Shown: positions 1 through 10,180, counted from the first letter of the stretch. The stretch is DNA of 36,412 nucleotides from an uncultured SAR86 cluster bacterium (GCA_902554355.1 CACDOC010000009.1:1-36412), one strand, 5' to 3'. The notes: a model not told the origin generated them from the sequence alone. Numbers and translations are program-made.

Positions 1-19
1 ATAGTTCATGAAGTTTCAT
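1..19 (-). CDS. gatA: Start of GatA, amidotransferase subunit A (cut by window edge)
   Basis: On the minus strand an ATG lies at 19-17, three bases after the gatC stop, and reads MKLHEL before the window ends. GatA, the amidase subunit of the GatCAB tRNA-dependent amidotransferase, commonly starts with a short stretch of this kind and commonly follows gatC. Only six codons are visible, so the call rests on position and reading frame rather than on any domain. Confidence 0.55.
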
Positions 20-22
20 CTT

Positions 23-319
23 CTAGCTTTCCCCTTCAATTACTTTAGGTACTAAAAAAAGTCCAGACTTAACGGAAGGGGCTGTTTCTTGTAGTTTTTC
101 TCTCTGATCTTCTTCCGTAACTTCATCGGAACGGGTAGGTTGTGAAAGGTTTAATGGATGCGACATCGCTTCAACTGAATCAGTGTCAGCTGAATTAAGC
201 TTTTCAAATAAATCAAGAATTTGCTCTAACTCTGCTTTTAAAGAAGGAAATATCTCTTTATTTATGTTGATTCTAGCTAAATATGCTATTTCTTTTAGCT
301 CTTTGTCGTTTAAAGCCAT
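23..319 (-). CDS. gatC: GatC, Asp/Glu-tRNA amidotransferase subunit C
   Basis: A 98-residue protein with the usual GatC length and look: an N-terminal helix with EIAYLARI, a middle helix with LEQILDLFEKL, then a loop with the family-typical block MSHPLNLSQPTRSDEV (about residues 51-66). GatC is the small subunit that stabilises GatA in the GatCAB complex, which converts Glu-tRNA(Gln), and often Asp-tRNA(Asn), to the amidated forms in the cytoplasm. It is transcribed away from mreB, the divergent arrangement seen in Pseudomonas-type genomes, and is followed after three bases by gatA. The start at 319 gives MALNDKEL, where a GatC should begin. The strong family match and the context agree. Confidence 0.93.
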   Translation of the reverse strand: MALNDKELKEIAYLARININKEIFPSLKAELEQILDLFEKLNSADTDSVEAMSHPLNLSQPTRSDEVTEEDQREKLQETAPSVKSGLFLVPKVIEGES

Positions 320-1486
<1,167 letters not shown>

Positions 1487-1534
1487 TTTTTTTTAAAGAT
1501 TTCATTCCTACCTACTCCTGAGTATTATTGAATA

Positions 1535-2389
1535 ATGCACAGAAGAGAGCATAAAGTTTCGTATCTAAGTAGTGAGGCAATATTTGCAATTCCGGCAATG
1601 AAGCCTTCGAAGGTCATCCTTTCCATTCTGATTTGTTCTTCTTTAATATTTTCTGATATATATTTTGAATCGTCATCTAAAATTAGAGGCTACGCACAAG
1701 ATCTATTTATACCTTTAGGAGCAATTATCAATGTTCCTTTTGGTTTAGTATCGTCTATACCTGATTCTATTAGAACAAGATCTCAGTTAAAACATGCTCT
1801 AGAGGAAGCTGAAGTTGAAAATAAAAAACTAAAAGCAATAAATCAGTTTTTAGAAAAGGTTTCAAAAGACAATGAAGAATTGAACACTCTATGGTCCTCC
1901 GCAAGATTAAATTTTGATAATTATTCTTTTGTAAAAAAAAGATCTATTTCTTCAAATGAATTTCAGCCTCTACTTATTGTAGATATAGGTCGTAATAGTC
2001 AAGCTAAAGTAAATGACATATTGCTCAGCTCAAAAGGCCTAATTGGTAGAGTTATATCTTTAGGATTTTATAGTGCTGAAATAATGCTTTTACATGATGT
2101 AAGATCTTCTATTCCGATCATTTCAGAGAAATCTAAATTACACGGAAATGTTAGAGGAAGCGGTATAGGAAGACCTGGAAATATTGATTACATAAAAAAA
2201 ACAGCTTCTTATGAATTAGGAGAAAAGATTTATACATCTGGCATAGCTGGAATTTTCCCTGAAGGAATTTTTGTTGGGGAAATAACTTCTATAGATGACC
2301 TTGCGGATAATGAATTTTTACAAATAGAAGTATCTTTTATGCAATCACCCATTAATCAAGATATTTATTTGATTTATAAGAATGAATAG
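1535..2389 (+). CDS. mreC: MreC, rod-shape periplasmic scaffold
   Basis: 284 residues with one N-terminal membrane segment (about 25-43), then a coiled-coil stretch rich in E, K and L (about 85-115) and a periplasmic double beta-barrel part containing LLSSKGLIGRV and a late SGIAGIFPEGIFVGEI block typical of MreC. MreC links MreB filaments to RodA and PBP2 during side-wall synthesis. Start is uncertain: ATG 1535 adds about 21 residues before a second Met (MKPSKV), which resembles the E. coli MreC start, so translation could begin there instead. The 3' end overlaps mreD by 8 bases, pointing to translational coupling. Divergence in the barrel is normal for the family. Confidence 0.93.
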   Translation: MHRREHKVSYLSSEAIFAIPAMKPSKVILSILICSSLIFSDIYFESSSKIRGYAQDLFIPLGAIINVPFGLVSSIPDSIRTRSQLKHALEEAEVENKKLKAINQFLEKVSKDNEELNTLWSSARLNFDNYSFVKKRSISSNEFQPLLIVDIGRNSQAKVNDILLSSKGLIGRVISLGFYSAEIMLLHDVRSSIPIISEKSKLHGNVRGSGIGRPGNIDYIKKTASYELGEKIYTSGIAGIFPEGIFVGEITSIDDLADNEFLQIEVSFMQSPINQDIYLIYKNE

Positions 2390-2891
2390 AGATGTAAAAA
2401 ATCAAATTTTAATTTTTCTAACGCTATTTATAGCTTTATATATTGATAGCTATTTGTTTTTATCAAATCTCCAAACGATTAAGCCAACCTTAGTGTTGTT
2501 AACTCTTATTTATTGGAACATGGCCTTACCAGACAGGGTGGGAATAACGGCTTCTTTGTCTTTTGGTATTTTTGTCGATTTGATTGAAGGGTCTTTGCTT
2601 GGTCTTCATGGACTCCTTTTCGTTTTGATAACTTATATCTGCCAAAGGTTTTTTTATCAATTTAGAGTTTCTCCCTTATGGCAACAATCGTTTATCCTTT
2701 TCTTTTTATTCCTTTTATACAAGCAAGTATTTGCTTTAGATTTTATAGACACAAATGAAGATCTAACAAATCTCTCGGATAGATTATTTATCATGAATTC
2801 TTTTCTGTATGCATTATTTTCCGCTCTAATTTGGTCGCCTTTACTTTTAATTCTTAGGTACTTTCGGAGAAGGTGGGTTAAACATAATTGA
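2382..2891 (+). CDS. mreD: MreD, rod-shape membrane protein
   Basis: 169 residues, almost wholly hydrophobic, with about five predicted membrane helices and the MreD-like segment GIFVDLIEGSLLGLHGLLF (about 61-79), where the family has a conserved D near G-x-LG. MreD is an inner-membrane part of the elongasome with MreB and MreC; its exact job is not settled. It starts inside the end of mreC (8-base overlap) and its TGA overlaps the TTG start of yhdP by four bases. In many gammaproteobacteria maf and rng come next; here they are missing. Family assignment relies on length, topology and position as much as on sequence. Confidence 0.92.
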   Translation: MNRDVKNQILIFLTLFIALYIDSYLFLSNLQTIKPTLVLLTLIYWNMALPDRVGITASLSFGIFVDLIEGSLLGLHGLLFVLITYICQRFFYQFRVSPLWQQSFILFFLFLLYKQVFALDFIDTNEDLTNLSDRLFIMNSFLYALFSALIWSPLLLILRYFRRRWVKHN

Positions 2892-5800
2892 TAGTGTATA
2901 AATTTATATCTTCAATCTTAGTAATATTAAGCTTCCTGGCAGGTATTTTGCTTCTGTTCTCTTCGCTCTTAGTTTCTGAAAAGAGTCTGAATTATATTTT
3001 GAATTACAATCAAACCTCCAATGTAGATTTGGTTTTAACTGATAGCTATTGGCATCCATACAAACCAAGTATAGAAATAGGAAGTTTATCTTTTACAGAA
3101 ATTAAAGAAGATAATAGTTTTTTAAAGGTTAATGGGTTAAAGATCAAATTTAACCTTCTTTCTCTTTTGCGGGGTAATTTAATTGAGAGTTTGTACGCAG
3201 AAGATATGGATCTTCTTCGTTATCTTCCTTCTAATAAAGAAGAGACTTCGTTGGCTGATTTGTGGATTTACGTTTCCTCTATTAAGAATTTAAGAATTAA
3301 AGAATTTTCTGTAACGGATTCTAGTAATTATTCAAATAGTTTGGAGGGTGATTTATCTTTAATAAACACCAAGTCTGGAGACTCCAAAGTAAAATTCTCT
3401 GCACAAAATACAAACGGAGGCAATCTAGACTTTAGGATGAATTCTATTGTTGGCTCTAAATCCTTAAAAGATTACAAAGGTTTTTTAAATGCTTCTAGCT
3501 TTAATTTAAACCAAGGAATTACAAATCAATTCTGTTTTGACTGTCCAAGTGGAACTTTAGATAGCAAGATTTGGTTTACCCTTATTGATTTGAAGTTGGT
3601 TAAATTCTTGGGTGATTTAAATTTTAAGCTTAATTCCGATTTAGATTTAATAAATTCAATATATGCAAATATTGAATTAGAAAATACGAAGAATAATGTT
3701 TTTAGGATCTCGTCTTTTGTAAATGAAAATCCAGAAAGCAGTGCTCCTTTGATATTTGCGTCGCTTACTAATAGCAATTTGCTATTTTTTATTCCTGAAA
3801 TAGAGTTAGGTAAAGATAAATTCATCAATAAGTTTCAAGACCTGTTAGATTTGCCTGAAGATTTCCTTTTGAAAGGGTATGTAAGAAATTTTGTTTTAAA
3901 CTTAAGAGATTCTCAATTTAACGCCGATTTTGAAGGTATATCTGTAGAATCGAATAATTTTTTTATCTCCGGACTGCAAGGATACTTTCAATATTCAAAA
4001 GATCTAACCAGACTGATGGTAAAGACACCTTCTCTTAAAATTGATCTAGGTGCTTTATTTGACAACCCAATTATATTTAATGATCTAAGTTCTAAAATAG
4101 ACATAAACTTAATTGATGAAAAAGTTTCTATTTCAGATTCTGATTTTAAAGGGACTTATAAAAAGACACTAATTAAAGGTAAGGTAAATTTATTTGCCAG
4201 CCCATTTAATGATACCGGTGACCTTTCATTAGAAATCACTTCTGATGAATTAGATTATTTGGATGCTTTAAACCTATTTCCTAACTTAAATTACACTCGA
4301 TTAACTAAGAGTTGGTTACAACAATCAATAGCTTGTGGCTCTTTGCAAGGATTTGCATTCATATATAGAGGTCCTATTGACAATGAATACAACGACTCCA
4401 GTTCTTCCTTCCAATCTAAAGGGTTATTAGACAATTCTTGTTTAAATATAAATGGCGTAGACATAAATAAAATAAAACTTGTTGCAAAGACTAACAATTC
4501 TTCTTTTCTTGGAGAAATCATGGATGGTGATTTATATGGATCTAAGATTCAAGGGATAGTTAAGACATATAAAGACCATATAAATTATAGATTCGAGCTT
4601 AAGGGCAATTCTAAGGGCCCTTTCACGACGATCCTACGTTTATCTAATTTAAATAAATTCTTTGATACCGAACAAGATGAATCTGGAGAACATAATACGA
4701 ATTTCTATTTCTTTTCCCCTTTGGTCTCAGATTTTTATCTTTTAGGAAAAAATTCGGATCTTAAATTATTTACTAAGATTAAAGATGCGAGTTTTAGGAA
4801 CAGAAATACAAACTTAAATTTTTCTAACCTCTATTCATCTTTAGAATATGACAGCTCGAGTGGAGTAAAAGATGGTTTTGCAACAATTAAAATAAACAAT
4901 GTTCCTGTTGAATTTGATATCAAGCTAGATAGGGAAAGCGGCATATTCAAAACTCAATTAATTGCAGAAGAGAATTTTTCGGCAAAGAAGATATTTTCTG
5001 AATTTGGAAATAAAGATGATATTAAAGGGGGTTCTGTATTTAAAATAATATTAACTCTTCCTTCCTTTATTAAGGAACAACCTTTCATAGATCCTAAAGT
5101 AGAAGTTCTATCTAATTTAAAAGGAATTTCTATAAATTTACCAGATCCATTCAAAAAGGCACGTGATTCTGAAGTTGAATTCAATTTAATATTTAAGCCT
5201 TATTTGAACATGTCACCCATGTTAAGTTTCAAGTATGGCGATTTATTTAGAGGAAAATTTAGATTTCTAAATAATTTAACAGAAGGTTTTGTTATAGCTG
5301 GAAAGAAGAAGCAAAACATCTCAATTGCTGATAAACAAATCCTATTAGTAGGTGAGTTAGAAAAACTAGATTTAGGTTCTCTTCTTTCCTATGGTTTATT
5401 TGAAGCTGAGGGCTCAGGAAATTTATTTGTAAAAGACTTATTGGTTCGAGAAACCAATCTTTCAAATTTAAGCCTGTCGAATACAAGATTTAGTTCTTTT
5501 AAGACTAAAGCTGGAGTTGAGTACAAATTTATCAATGAAGACTTAAACGGAATACTTTTAATACCTGAGGAAGATAATGAAAATCTATCCTTAGAATTTG
5601 ATTTTATTAAAATAAAACAAACACCTGCTGGCTCTAAAGATGCCTTTTTGTCCCTATATAACAGTATCGAAAATGAGTTTAATTTTAGCTCTAATGCGAT
5701 CTTCTTCAATAATAAAAATTATGGAAATTGGGAATTTTCAATAATTCCTGAGACTAATAAGCTTACTCTTAATGACATTAAGGGAGTTTACGGAAAATGG

Positions 5801-6547
5801 GGATTAAAGGATACTAGCGAAGGTATATCAGTCTTAACGATATCTAAGAATTCAACTGGATGGACTTCGAGACTTGAATCAAATATATATTCTGGTTCTC
5901 CTGAGAAAGCCATGCTTCAGATAGGTATCAAACCTAATTTTGAATTAGATACAATTAGTTTGGATACAGACTTGATATGGAATAATCTTCCTTGGCTTCT
6001 TGAGTACAACTTAATTCAGGGAGAAATTACTACAAAGTTAGAAGGGTTAATTATTGAAAATAGTGAAGAGCTGGAGACAACAAATAATTTATTAAGATTA
6101 GTTAATATTTTTAATATAACTGATTCTTTTGAGAAGGTTACTAATTTAGATTTTAGAAAATTATATAAAAGAGGATTTAGTGCCGACAGTGTTACAGGTA
6201 AATTTAGCATAAGCCATAAATCACTACAAATTAAAGAACCTATTTTACTGAAAAGTGGATCAAGTGAATTTAGCTGGACTGGAGATATCTCTAGAGATAA
6301 AGATGGAAATTTGGATTTGCTTAATCTAGAAGTAATAATGACTCTCCCATTAAGGGAATATTTACCTGCTTATGCTCTAGTTTTGGGAGGCCCTATAACT
6401 GCTGGTATTGTATACATTGCTGGCAAAGCTTTTGAAAAAAATCTTGATAAGATCAGCTCAGGTAAATGGAAAATCAAGGGTGATATTTATAACCCGAAAA
6501 CAGATTTTGATGGCTGGTTTGAAGAGAATGATTTACCTAAAAATTAA
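2888..6547 (+). CDS. yhdP: YhdP-type AsmA-like envelope protein
   Basis: 1219 residues, close to E. coli YhdP (about 1266). One N-terminal membrane anchor (about 7-29) is followed by a very long periplasmic stretch of short alternating beta strands, as expected for the AsmA-like bridge family. Recognisable are the block TKSWLQQSIACGSLQGF (about 475-491) and the C-terminal end with GKWKIKGDIYNPK. YhdP, with TamB and YdbH, is held to move phospholipid between the inner and outer membranes. The start is TTG 2888, overlapping the mreD stop (TTGA), with a GGAG/AAGG/GGTGG-rich stretch at 2866-2877; GTG 2894, two codons on, is an equal alternative. Its stop directly abuts the stop of rpoN on the other strand. 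Low complexity in D, N, S, L is typical of this AT-rich genome. Confidence 0.9.
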   Translation: MIVYKFISSILVILSFLAGILLLFSSLLVSEKSLNYILNYNQTSNVDLVLTDSYWHPYKPSIEIGSLSFTEIKEDNSFLKVNGLKIKFNLLSLLRGNLIESLYAEDMDLLRYLPSNKEETSLADLWIYVSSIKNLRIKEFSVTDSSNYSNSLEGDLSLINTKSGDSKVKFSAQNTNGGNLDFRMNSIVGSKSLKDYKGFLNASSFNLNQGITNQFCFDCPSGTLDSKIWFTLIDLKLVKFLGDLNFKLNSDLDLINSIYANIELENTKNNVFRISSFVNENPESSAPLIFASLTNSNLLFFIPEIELGKDKFINKFQDLLDLPEDFLLKGYVRNFVLNLRDSQFNADFEGISVESNNFFISGLQGYFQYSKDLTRLMVKTPSLKIDLGALFDNPIIFNDLSSKIDINLIDEKVSISDSDFKGTYKKTLIKGKVNLFASPFNDTGDLSLEITSDELDYLDALNLFPNLNYTRLTKSWLQQSIACGSLQGFAFIYRGPIDNEYNDSSSSFQSKGLLDNSCLNINGVDINKIKLVAKTNNSSFLGEIMDGDLYGSKIQGIVKTYKDHINYRFELKGNSKGPFTTILRLSNLNKFFDTEQDESGEHNTNFYFFSPLVSDFYLLGKNSDLKLFTKIKDASFRNRNTNLNFSNLYSSLEYDSSSGVKDGFATIKINNVPVEFDIKLDRESGIFKTQLIAEENFSAKKIFSEFGNKDDIKGGSVFKIILTLPSFIKEQPFIDPKVEVLSNLKGISINLPDPFKKARDSEVEFNLIFKPYLNMSPMLSFKYGDLFRGKFRFLNNLTEGFVIAGKKKQNISIADKQILLVGELEKLDLGSLLSYGLFEAEGSGNLFVKDLLVRETNLSNLSLSNTRFSSFKTKAGVEYKFINEDLNGILLIPEEDNENLSLEFDFIKIKQTPAGSKDAFLSLYNSIENEFNFSSNAIFFNNKNYGNWEFSIIPETNKLTLNDIKGVYGKWGLKDTSEGISVLTISKNSTGWTSRLESNIYSGSPEKAMLQIGIKPNFELDTISLDTDLIWNNLPWLLEYNLIQGEITTKLEGLIIENSEELETTNNLLRLVNIFNITDSFEKVTNLDFRKLYKRGFSADSVTGKFSISHKSLQIKEPILLKSGSSEFSWTGDISRDKDGNLDLLNLEVIMTLPLREYLPAYALVLGGPITAGIVYIAGKAFEKNLDKISSGKWKIKGDIYNPKTDFDGWFEENDLPKN

Positions 6548-7834
6548 TTAACCCTTTCTGGCCCGACTTGAACCTATTCCTACCTCTTCTCGGTATTTAC
6601 TAATTGTTCTTCTTGCAACCCTAATTTGATAATTGGTTGTTAATAGGGTACTAAGTTTTTCATCACTTAATGGCTGTTCAGAGTTTTCCTCAGAAATTAA
6701 TAAAGTTATGTAATCTTTAAGTTCTTTAGGAGTTACATCCCTTCCTGTTGCATCCTTATTCACTTTCTTTTGTAGTAATTCCTTTAAAGGAATTAACTTA
6801 TCTGGAAATTGGATAAATTTATTTTTAACAATTCTTGAAACTGTTGATTCACTAATTTTAAGTGCTTCGGCAATTTCCTTATTCGCGATAGGTTTTTTAT
6901 TTGTAATTTTATTGAGATATTCTCTTTGCTTATTCAATATATATTGCCCTACAAGGAAAAGAGTTTTTTGTCTTCTCTCAAGACCTCTTATAAAAGACTT
7001 TGCTTCTATAACTTTTTTATTGTTGGAAGATTCTATTGTCTTTCTTATTACTTCTAAAAACTCTTTGTTCATAAATTCATCATTCAGACTGACATGCCAT
7101 ACATTCTTTTGAGAATAGGCTACGAGGTCTGGTCTAACATACAGATTTTCATTAGAACCATAGTTCAAACCTTGATTAAAATTTAGTTTATCTATTTGAC
7201 TCTGAATATCTGAATTAAGATCTTCTCTTTTTATCTCTTTATTAATGAGAGATGTTAAAGAATTCATCACTTCTTTTTGTTTTGCTTTATTTACATCTAA
7301 ATTACTAATTTGTATTCTTAAAGATTCTTCTATAGATCTATAAGCACAACCAGGAGGATCAAAGTTCTGAATTAACTGAAGTATAGATTCTATTTGCAAA
7401 TCATCTATATTCAAATTTAAATCTTCTTTAACTATCTTTTTTATATCCTTATATTGCAGCTCAGGATCTAATCTTCCATTCTCCAAGATTGAATCAATTA
7501 TGATTTCTCCAATTAATATCTCGTGTTCTTTTAAAGGACAGATAACTAATTGGTCCATAAGCTCTTTTCGTAAATCTATATCTTGATCAATAGCTAATTG
7601 GTAGGAATCATTTCCTACATTAGGACTTAAAGTGTTCCTAATTCGATCAGTTAGGACCTCATCTTTAAAGTAATTTATTTTTTTATTATTTGATTCTTTA
7701 CAGAACTCATTAATTAAATCATCTAGATTAGATCTAATCTCGAAACCACTAAGAGATAAAAGTTCAATTTGTTTCTTAAGATTTAGTGTAAGGTTTAATG
7801 ATAGTTTTTGTTTCTGTTTTAGACTCTGTTTCAC
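6548..7834 (-). CDS. rpoN: RpoN, RNA polymerase sigma-54 factor
   Basis: 428 residues (E. coli 477). The N-terminal activator-interacting region starts with a KQKQKLSLNLTLNLKKQIELL pattern, here poor in the glutamines and acidic linker normally seen. The core-binding domain includes FDPPGCAYRSIEESL (about 155-169); a helix-turn-helix with ISESTVSRIVKNK lies near 328-340, and the RpoN box reads ARRTISKYRE at 407-416 (ARRTVAKYRE in most species). Sigma-54 serves promoters with GG and GC at -24/-12 and needs AAA+ activators. It lies four bases after lptB, the standard lptA-lptB-rpoN order, but hpf and ptsN do not follow; instead the gene runs straight into the end of yhdP. The reduced region I is the main oddity. 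Confidence 0.95.
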   Translation of the reverse strand: MKQSLKQKQKLSLNLTLNLKKQIELLSLSGFEIRSNLDDLINEFCKESNNKKINYFKDEVLTDRIRNTLSPNVGNDSYQLAIDQDIDLRKELMDQLVICPLKEHEILIGEIIIDSILENGRLDPELQYKDIKKIVKEDLNLNIDDLQIESILQLIQNFDPPGCAYRSIEESLRIQISNLDVNKAKQKEVMNSLTSLINKEIKREDLNSDIQSQIDKLNFNQGLNYGSNENLYVRPDLVAYSQKNVWHVSLNDEFMNKEFLEVIRKTIESSNNKKVIEAKSFIRGLERRQKTLFLVGQYILNKQREYLNKITNKKPIANKEIAEALKISESTVSRIVKNKFIQFPDKLIPLKELLQKKVNKDATGRDVTPKELKDYITLLISEENSEQPLSDEKLSTLLTTNYQIRVARRTISKYREEVGIGSSRARKG

Positions 7835-7838
7835 TTTA

Positions 7839-8558
7839 TTAAAAAAAATCCTTGCCTAGATACACATCTTTAACTAATGGGTCCTTGCTGACTTCCTCTG
7901 GCTTTCCTTCTGCAATTAGTTTTCCTTGATTGATTACTAAGACTTGGTCACATATTTGCATAGTATCTCGTACATTATGATCACTAATAAGAACGCCTAT
8001 ATTTTTGGATTTAAGTTGTTTAATTGTTTTCTTTAGATCTGAGACGGCTATAGGGTCTATACCTGCAAAGGGCTCGTCTAGAAGAATAAATCTAGGGTTA
8101 GAGCCCAGAGATCTTGCAATTTCAGTTCTTCTTCTTTCTCCTCCTGAAAGTTTTATACCTAATGTGTCAGAAAACTCGGTCAGGTTAAATTCATCAAGTA
8201 ATTTCTGTAATTCATTAGTAATGGAAGCCTTGCTTAAGTCTTTTCTCTGCTCCAGCGATGTTAGTATATTTTCTTTTACTGTTAACTTTCTAAATATTGA
8301 AGCTTCTTGAGGTAAGTAAGACAATCCTAAGCTAGATCTTTCTGATATATTTTTATCACTTATATCTTTTAAGTCTAATTTAATTATTCCTGAATCTTTC
8401 TTTAACAAGCCGGCAATTATGTAAAACAATGTTGTTTTACCGGCTCCGTTAGGACCTAACAAGCCTAAAGTATTGCCTGAGATCATTTCAAAAGAAATAT
8501 TATCAACAGCTATTTTAGAACTATAACTCTTGAAGATATTTTCAACAGATAATTTCAT
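7839..8558 (-). CDS. lptB: LptB, LPS export ABC transporter ATPase
   Basis: 239 residues with a full ABC ATPase set: Walker A GPNGAGKT at 35-42, Q-loop PQEASIF around Q84, signature LSGGE at 137-141, Walker B FILLDE with D161-E162, and H-loop His194 in ISDHN. The YLPQEASIFRKL segment is typical of LptB. LptB dimerises under LptF and LptG in the inner membrane and powers LPS extraction towards LptC-LptA-LptD. lptF and lptG are not in this window, which is normal. The start overlaps the end of the upstream lptA-like gene by four bases, and rpoN begins four bases after its stop, so the operon is translationally packed. Confidence 0.95.
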   Translation of the reverse strand: MKLSVENIFKSYSSKIAVDNISFEMISGNTLGLLGPNGAGKTTLFYIIAGLLKKDSGIIKLDLKDISDKNISERSSLGLSYLPQEASIFRKLTVKENILTSLEQRKDLSKASITNELQKLLDEFNLTEFSDTLGIKLSGGERRRTEIARSLGSNPRFILLDEPFAGIDPIAVSDLKKTIKQLKSKNIGVLISDHNVRDTMQICDQVLVINQGKLIAEGKPEEVSKDPLVKDVYLGKDFF

Positions 8559-9193
8559 GAATTGTTAATTATTCGGGCATTAACTGATTTCAGTATTCTA
8601 TCTTTGTGCAGGTCATAATGAAGTTCATCTGAAATAATTTTCATACTATCTTCATAAAACACTGCATTTCCATCCATCACGATTAAATCTTTTGAGAGAA
8701 AGAGTTTTATTCTATTTGCATTACCCTTAACAATTCTTGAATCAGAAGCTATTTGATTTAAATTCGCATTCCAAAAGAGAATCTTTGTACCTTCTTGACC
8801 TTTTCGATTAATTTCCATGGTTGATGCAACAATCTCAAAACCCTCCGTTTCAAATATAACTTTTTCTTTGGATAAAATTGATTTGCCTAATAGATCGCCA
8901 CTTAGACTATCCGTGCTTATATTAAAAACTTCTCCATTCAAGTTAAATCTTCCTTCAACAGCACCCCTGAAAATAATTTCATTGTTGTCTAAATTTAATT
9001 CTCCCACTTTTGATCTTAGAACTATTTGTTCATTCTTCGAAAAATAACTTTGGAAAGAAGAGTTATTGAATTGAATTAAATTGTCAGGCTTAAAAGTGCC
9101 ATTAGCGTACAAAGTCGCACTAGAGAAATATATCGCCATAGAACATACCATAAATCTAGTTACTTTAATTAAGGGGTGTGTAAATTTAATCAA
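8555..9193 (-). CDS. lptA: LptA-like LPS transport protein with LptC-like first half
   Basis: 212 residues; E. coli LptA has 185 and LptC 191. A hydrophobic N-terminus (about 10-27) ending in LYA-NG may be a cleaved signal or an anchor. Residues about 55-140 follow the LptC pattern: a charged strand, a GAVEGRF strand, STDSLSGDLLGKSILS and then ETEGFEIVASTMEINRKGQ, which resembles the LptC C-terminal half. Residues about 150-205 look like an LptA repeat (MDGNAVFYEDSMKIISDEL, then YDLHKDRI). Both are OstA/LptC-fold strands that carry LPS across the periplasm. It lies one base after kdsD and overlaps lptB. In related operons kdsC and lptC lie between kdsD and lptA; here neither does. That it combines LptC and LptA roles is my inference; it may simply be a long LptA. 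Confidence 0.78.
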   Translation of the reverse strand: MIKFTHPLIKVTRFMVCSMAIYFSSATLYANGTFKPDNLIQFNNSSFQSYFSKNEQIVLRSKVGELNLDNNEIIFRGAVEGRFNLNGEVFNISTDSLSGDLLGKSILSKEKVIFETEGFEIVASTMEINRKGQEGTKILFWNANLNQIASDSRIVKGNANRIKLFLSKDLIVMDGNAVFYEDSMKIISDELHYDLHKDRILKSVNARIINNS

Positions 9194-9194
9194 T

Positions 9195-10163
9195 TTAAAC
9201 TAGCCCGGTTTCTACTAAATCATGCATCCTAATTAACCCTTCAGGTTGGCCCTTATTATTAGTTACGACTAAGGAATAAATCTGATTTCTTTGCATCATC
9301 TCAATAGCTTCTGTTGCTAGAGAAGAATTCGTTATGGTTTTTGCTTTATTTGACATTAATTGGGATATAGGAAGCTCCAGTACATCTGTTTTTTTATTCA
9401 AAGCTCTTCTGAGATCTCCATCAGTAAATATTCCTTTTAGTTTTAATTTTTCTATTACTAACGCTACACCCAGACCTTTAGAGCTAATCTCAATTAGTGT
9501 TTTGCCAAGGGTATCAGTTGGCAAAACTATTGGTAGCTCTTCCCCTTTTTTCATAACGTCCTCTACTTTAAGAGTCAATCTTTTTCCTAGCTTGCCTCCT
9601 GGGTGTGATTTAGCAAAATCATCTGCTTTAAATTTTTTAGCTTCTAATAGTGCAACTGCTATTGCATCGCCTAAAGCAAGAGAAGCGGTGGTACTCGTCG
9701 TAGGGGCCAAATCTAGAGGACAGGCTTCTTCTGAAATACCTGTATCTATATTTATCTTTGAATTTTGAGCAATAATTGAATCTTTAGATCCTGTTATTGA
9801 AAAAAAATCGCAGCCTAGATTTCTAAGATAAGGTAGCAAGTCTATAATTTCTTTACTTTGACCTGAGTGAGAAAAAATCAATACTTTATCTGATCTGTTA
9901 ATTCCACCTATGTCTCCATGTAATGCTTCCGCTGCATTTATAAAATTAGAAGGAGACCCAGTACTAGACAAGGTAGCAGAAACTTTGTTTGCTATATGGC
10001 CTGATTTCCCTATACCTAAGGTAATAATTTTGCCCTTAGTAAGTAAAAGTTTGTCACAAATATCATTAAATTCCTTTCCTAGAGACTTAACTAGATTGTC
10101 CAATCCTTTGGCCTCTATTTTAATTGTTCTTCTTCCAGTTTTTAGGTGGTTAATTTTTGTCAT
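9195..10163 (-). CDS. kdsD: KdsD, D-arabinose 5-phosphate isomerase
   Basis: 322 residues, the family length. An N-terminal SIS sugar-isomerase domain (about 25-175) has GIGKSGHIANK, SSTGSPSNF, AEALHGDIGG and FSHSGQSKE, with the later CPLDLAPTTST segment; two CBS domains follow (about 200-322). The enzyme makes D-arabinose 5-phosphate from ribulose 5-phosphate, the first step to Kdo for LPS core. It sits between the antiporter gene (17 bases upstream) and the lptA-like gene (one base downstream). The usual downstream partner kdsC, the Kdo-8-phosphate phosphatase, is absent here and must be elsewhere or replaced. All SIS motifs are present, so the gene looks functional. Confidence 0.96.
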   Translation of the reverse strand: MTKINHLKTGRRTIKIEAKGLDNLVKSLGKEFNDICDKLLLTKGKIITLGIGKSGHIANKVSATLSSTGSPSNFINAAEALHGDIGGINRSDKVLIFSHSGQSKEIIDLLPYLRNLGCDFFSITGSKDSIIAQNSKINIDTGISEEACPLDLAPTTSTTASLALGDAIAVALLEAKKFKADDFAKSHPGGKLGKRLTLKVEDVMKKGEELPIVLPTDTLGKTLIEISSKGLGVALVIEKLKLKGIFTDGDLRRALNKKTDVLELPISQLMSNKAKTITNSSLATEAIEMMQRNQIYSLVVTNNKGQPEGLIRMHDLVETGLV

Positions 10164-10180
10164 AGTGTTTAATTGTTACA

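Noticed and set aside
1487-1534. T-run after mreB as a terminator
   Set aside because: A run of T follows the mreB stop but no stem precedes it, and mreC continues in the same operon.
9334-9768. A 144-codon plus-strand open frame inside kdsD
   Set aside because: It is antisense to conserved SIS and CBS domain codons and looks like a shadow frame with no domain.
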